64,000 nt of DNA from Podarcis raffonei (Eukaryota; Chordata; Lepidosauria; Squamata; Lacertidae), in contig NC_070602.1 of NCBI RefSeq assembly GCF_027172205.1, positions 59,043,520-59,107,519 on the forward strand. The letters run 5' to 3'. Shown piece by piece: positions 62,036-64,000 of this stretch; within the stretch, counting starts at the first letter, position 1; each line of letters starts with the position of its first letter. Below the pieces are notes generated by a model, which ran no database searches, was not told the origin of the DNA, and was given only the letters and a program-made list of their open reading frames with translations. The position numbers and the translations under genes were made by a program.

Positions 62036-62454
62036 AAACAAAAATGGAGGGGAAATAATGTTAGTTAATTATCACACTGAAGTGTCCCATCACTTTCAAT
62101 AATGAGATTTTTTGAGATAATTCATATATTTATTTAAGAATATTAGATTGGTTTTGTATTAAGATATAGTAGGAATCTTGAAAGGTTTCTATAACAGGAT
62201 GTGTTACATTGTATGATATTCTTTGCTGATATTTGTACTATCATTTGGAGTTCATATAGCACATGTAGTGTTTATATTAATTGGATAATATATTTAATTA
62301 ATAAATAAAAACAACCAGACACTTTTTGAGGGTGTTATGGAAGAGGGCCATTTTTAAAATTTTGGCTCACGTCCTTCCCTTGGGCTGGAACTTACATAAC
62401 CCTGTATATGATATAACCTTATATATTGATCTTATATATCCCAGTTATAATGAA

Positions 62455-62522
62455 GATTCCCTGACACTTTCTGGGGCAGCCCAGTCAGATGGGGAGCGTA
62501 TAAATAATAAATTATTATTCTA
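62455..62522 (+). mobile_element. L2-type LINE 3' tail
   Basis: CTGGGGCAGCCCAGTCAGAT then GGGGAGCGTATAAATAATAA. Short, extremely 5'-truncated. Confidence 0.7.
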
Positions 62523-64000
62523 TTAGCTCTCGCAACTGCAAGTTTTATAGTAGACATGGGAACCTTTTGTAGCCTGAGGCTTGTGTCAGATGAATCCAGA
62601 TATGAAACAGGGCAAGAACAACAGATGTGTCTCCTACTTTTTACAGTGACTCATTCCAGCCGTACAAAAGCTGGCGCATCTACACATTCACAAGCAGGTA
62701 TTCATCCAGGCAAGCAAGAGGGATTATTGTTGTTGAAGAGCACATTCTAGTCAGGCAAAATCATCCTGTGTTCCTGAGTAAGGTCCAGGAAGTGCTAGAT
62801 GGACCCGTTAGACAGCTTTCAGAGCCAGGTTTTGACAGACCTTCGTGGGAAGAGCGTACTGAATGCCTTGCTGTTCAAAACATGCAACATAGATGATATT
62901 AAGAACACACTGTTTATGATGGTGCTGGATGTTTCAGAATAAAGGGTGTGGTTTTAGAGGTGTGTTGATTCTTAATTATGAAGAGTTTTGTAGATTAAAA
63001 CCCAATCTTCCCTGTAAACAATTGGGAGCCAGTGCAGATTTTGGAGCCCTGGTTTTAACACACTGTGTACCATCCCAGCAAGGTAATGTTGTGCCTGTGG
63101 TAACTGAAGCTTTGGAACCTGGGAAGACTAGCACCACATCACCTATCCTATATTATTTTAAAAATGACCAGGCTGGGTTCATTTTGCTCGGAGACCACCT
63201 GATCTCAAAACAGTAGTTTAGAGTGAAGCTGATCACCTCAATGACGTCGCAATTAATATATGCACAGGAGTCCAATCAATGAGATCCAAAATAATTGTGA
63301 AAAGATGGCCTTTGGGAGAGAAGCTCATTGTTCGCCAATAAAGGCGGTAATAAAGTTACCCTCTTGAAGTTAGCAGTCCTAGATAATTTAAGATACTAAA
63401 GTCTAAACTCTTCATACACGAGGAAAAAAACACGAGAGAAGGTTGAATTCAGTATTTAAAAATTCACTTGAAAACAGTTTGTTATAAGATGGAGGTTTTA
63501 AGGGCTTTTTTTTTTTCATTTTTATGCACCTTTCAGGAAGCTTTTTTTGTACCACTCGTTATTAACTGCATTCAGTTTTGGCATTAAGACCTCTTTTTGT
63601 AAGGATGTTTTTGGTCAGTTGGGTTAACTTTTAATTCATAAGCTGTTGTCTTGCTTTGGCTTAAGGAATACGTAAAGAAAAGAAGAAGTAAGGACAAAAA
63701 GTGTCTACAAACCTGTGTGCACCATTATGTTCTTTAAAATTTTCCTTTAACTACTATCAGCTGTAGCCAACAAGCCACAGATGGAGGAAGACTGATTTGA
63801 AGATGGAAGCCTGTTATGTGTGCATAATCCATTTTGGTTTGTAGCAATTGGCCTAGTGGGAAACTGTAGGGTATTCTTATTTCCTTGGAGCTTGCTTGGG
63901 TAAATTTATTGTTATTATTTGCATACATATCCCATCTTTTTCTCCAAGATAGTCAAGGTGGTGTACATGGTTCCCCCCCCCCTTTATTCACCACAATCCT

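Larger units (their letters stand above)
53927..64000 (+). other. Presumed first intron of the divergent gene; repeat-rich
   Basis: No conserved coding exon was recognised on either strand. 53.9-55.2 kb and 55.5-56.6 kb show little that I can name. From 56.7 kb on it is largely transposon-derived: two LINE fragments, several mariner-type elements, a tRNA-derived SINE, and L2 and CR1-like tails (a LINE-like piece also at about 62,960-63,230). The final 90 bases begin a SINE/LINE tail cut by the window edge. Confidence 0.65.

Noticed and set aside
54000-64000. Search for DHCR7 coding exons on the plus strand
   Set aside because: I found no match to conserved DHCR7 segments, so no DHCR7 CDS is reported.

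Overview
The window is nuclear DNA from a squamate reptile, most likely a lizard. There are two full-length Sauria-type tRNA SINEs with target-site duplications, a BovB LINE 3' end, many CR1/L2-type LINE tails, many palindromic hAT and TA-flanked mariner-type non-autonomous DNA transposons, and long introns. I cannot fix the species. There are no prokaryotic genes, CRISPR arrays or rRNA genes.

Layout. (1) 235-9,282, minus strand: the first four coding exons of TPCN2 (two-pore channel 2, a lysosomal cation channel), residues 1-165; the rest runs off the left edge. Its CpG-rich promoter is near 9.1-9.6 kb. (2) About 9.8-20.4 kb: intergenic DNA with a mariner-type element, a nested LINE/hAT composite, a Sauria SINE and a solo LTR. 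(3) 21,371-50,623, minus strand: a complete NADSYN1 gene (glutamine-dependent NAD+ synthetase). I placed 21 coding exons whose lengths and phases add up exactly to 707 codons plus a stop. (4) 50.6-51.1 kb: CpG promoter of NADSYN1, then a spacer holding a tandem array of CCAAT boxes. (5) 53.7-53.93 kb: a second CpG promoter and a candidate plus-strand first exon with a strong splice donor. By synteny with mammals this is probably DHCR7, but no DHCR7 coding exon is visible. (6) 54-64 kb: repeat-rich DNA, presumably the first intron of that gene, with two non-LTR retrotransposon fragments, several mariner-type elements and a tRNA-Ile/CR1 SINE.

Function. NADSYN1 makes NAD+ from nicotinic-acid adenine dinucleotide in the cytosol. 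TPCN2 is a lysosomal cation channel reported to respond to NAADP, a nicotinamide-nucleotide derivative. Any regulatory link between the two neighbours is not shown here.

The most unusual items are a perfect 468-bp tandem duplication inside NADSYN1, a GC-AG intron, an exon flanked by mutually complementary palindromes, a 55-bp direct repeat bracketing a LINE/mariner composite, and a CCAAT-box array between the two divergent promoters. I found no convincing new biological system; this is mainly two conserved host genes in a transposon-rich setting. All coordinates were worked out by hand.
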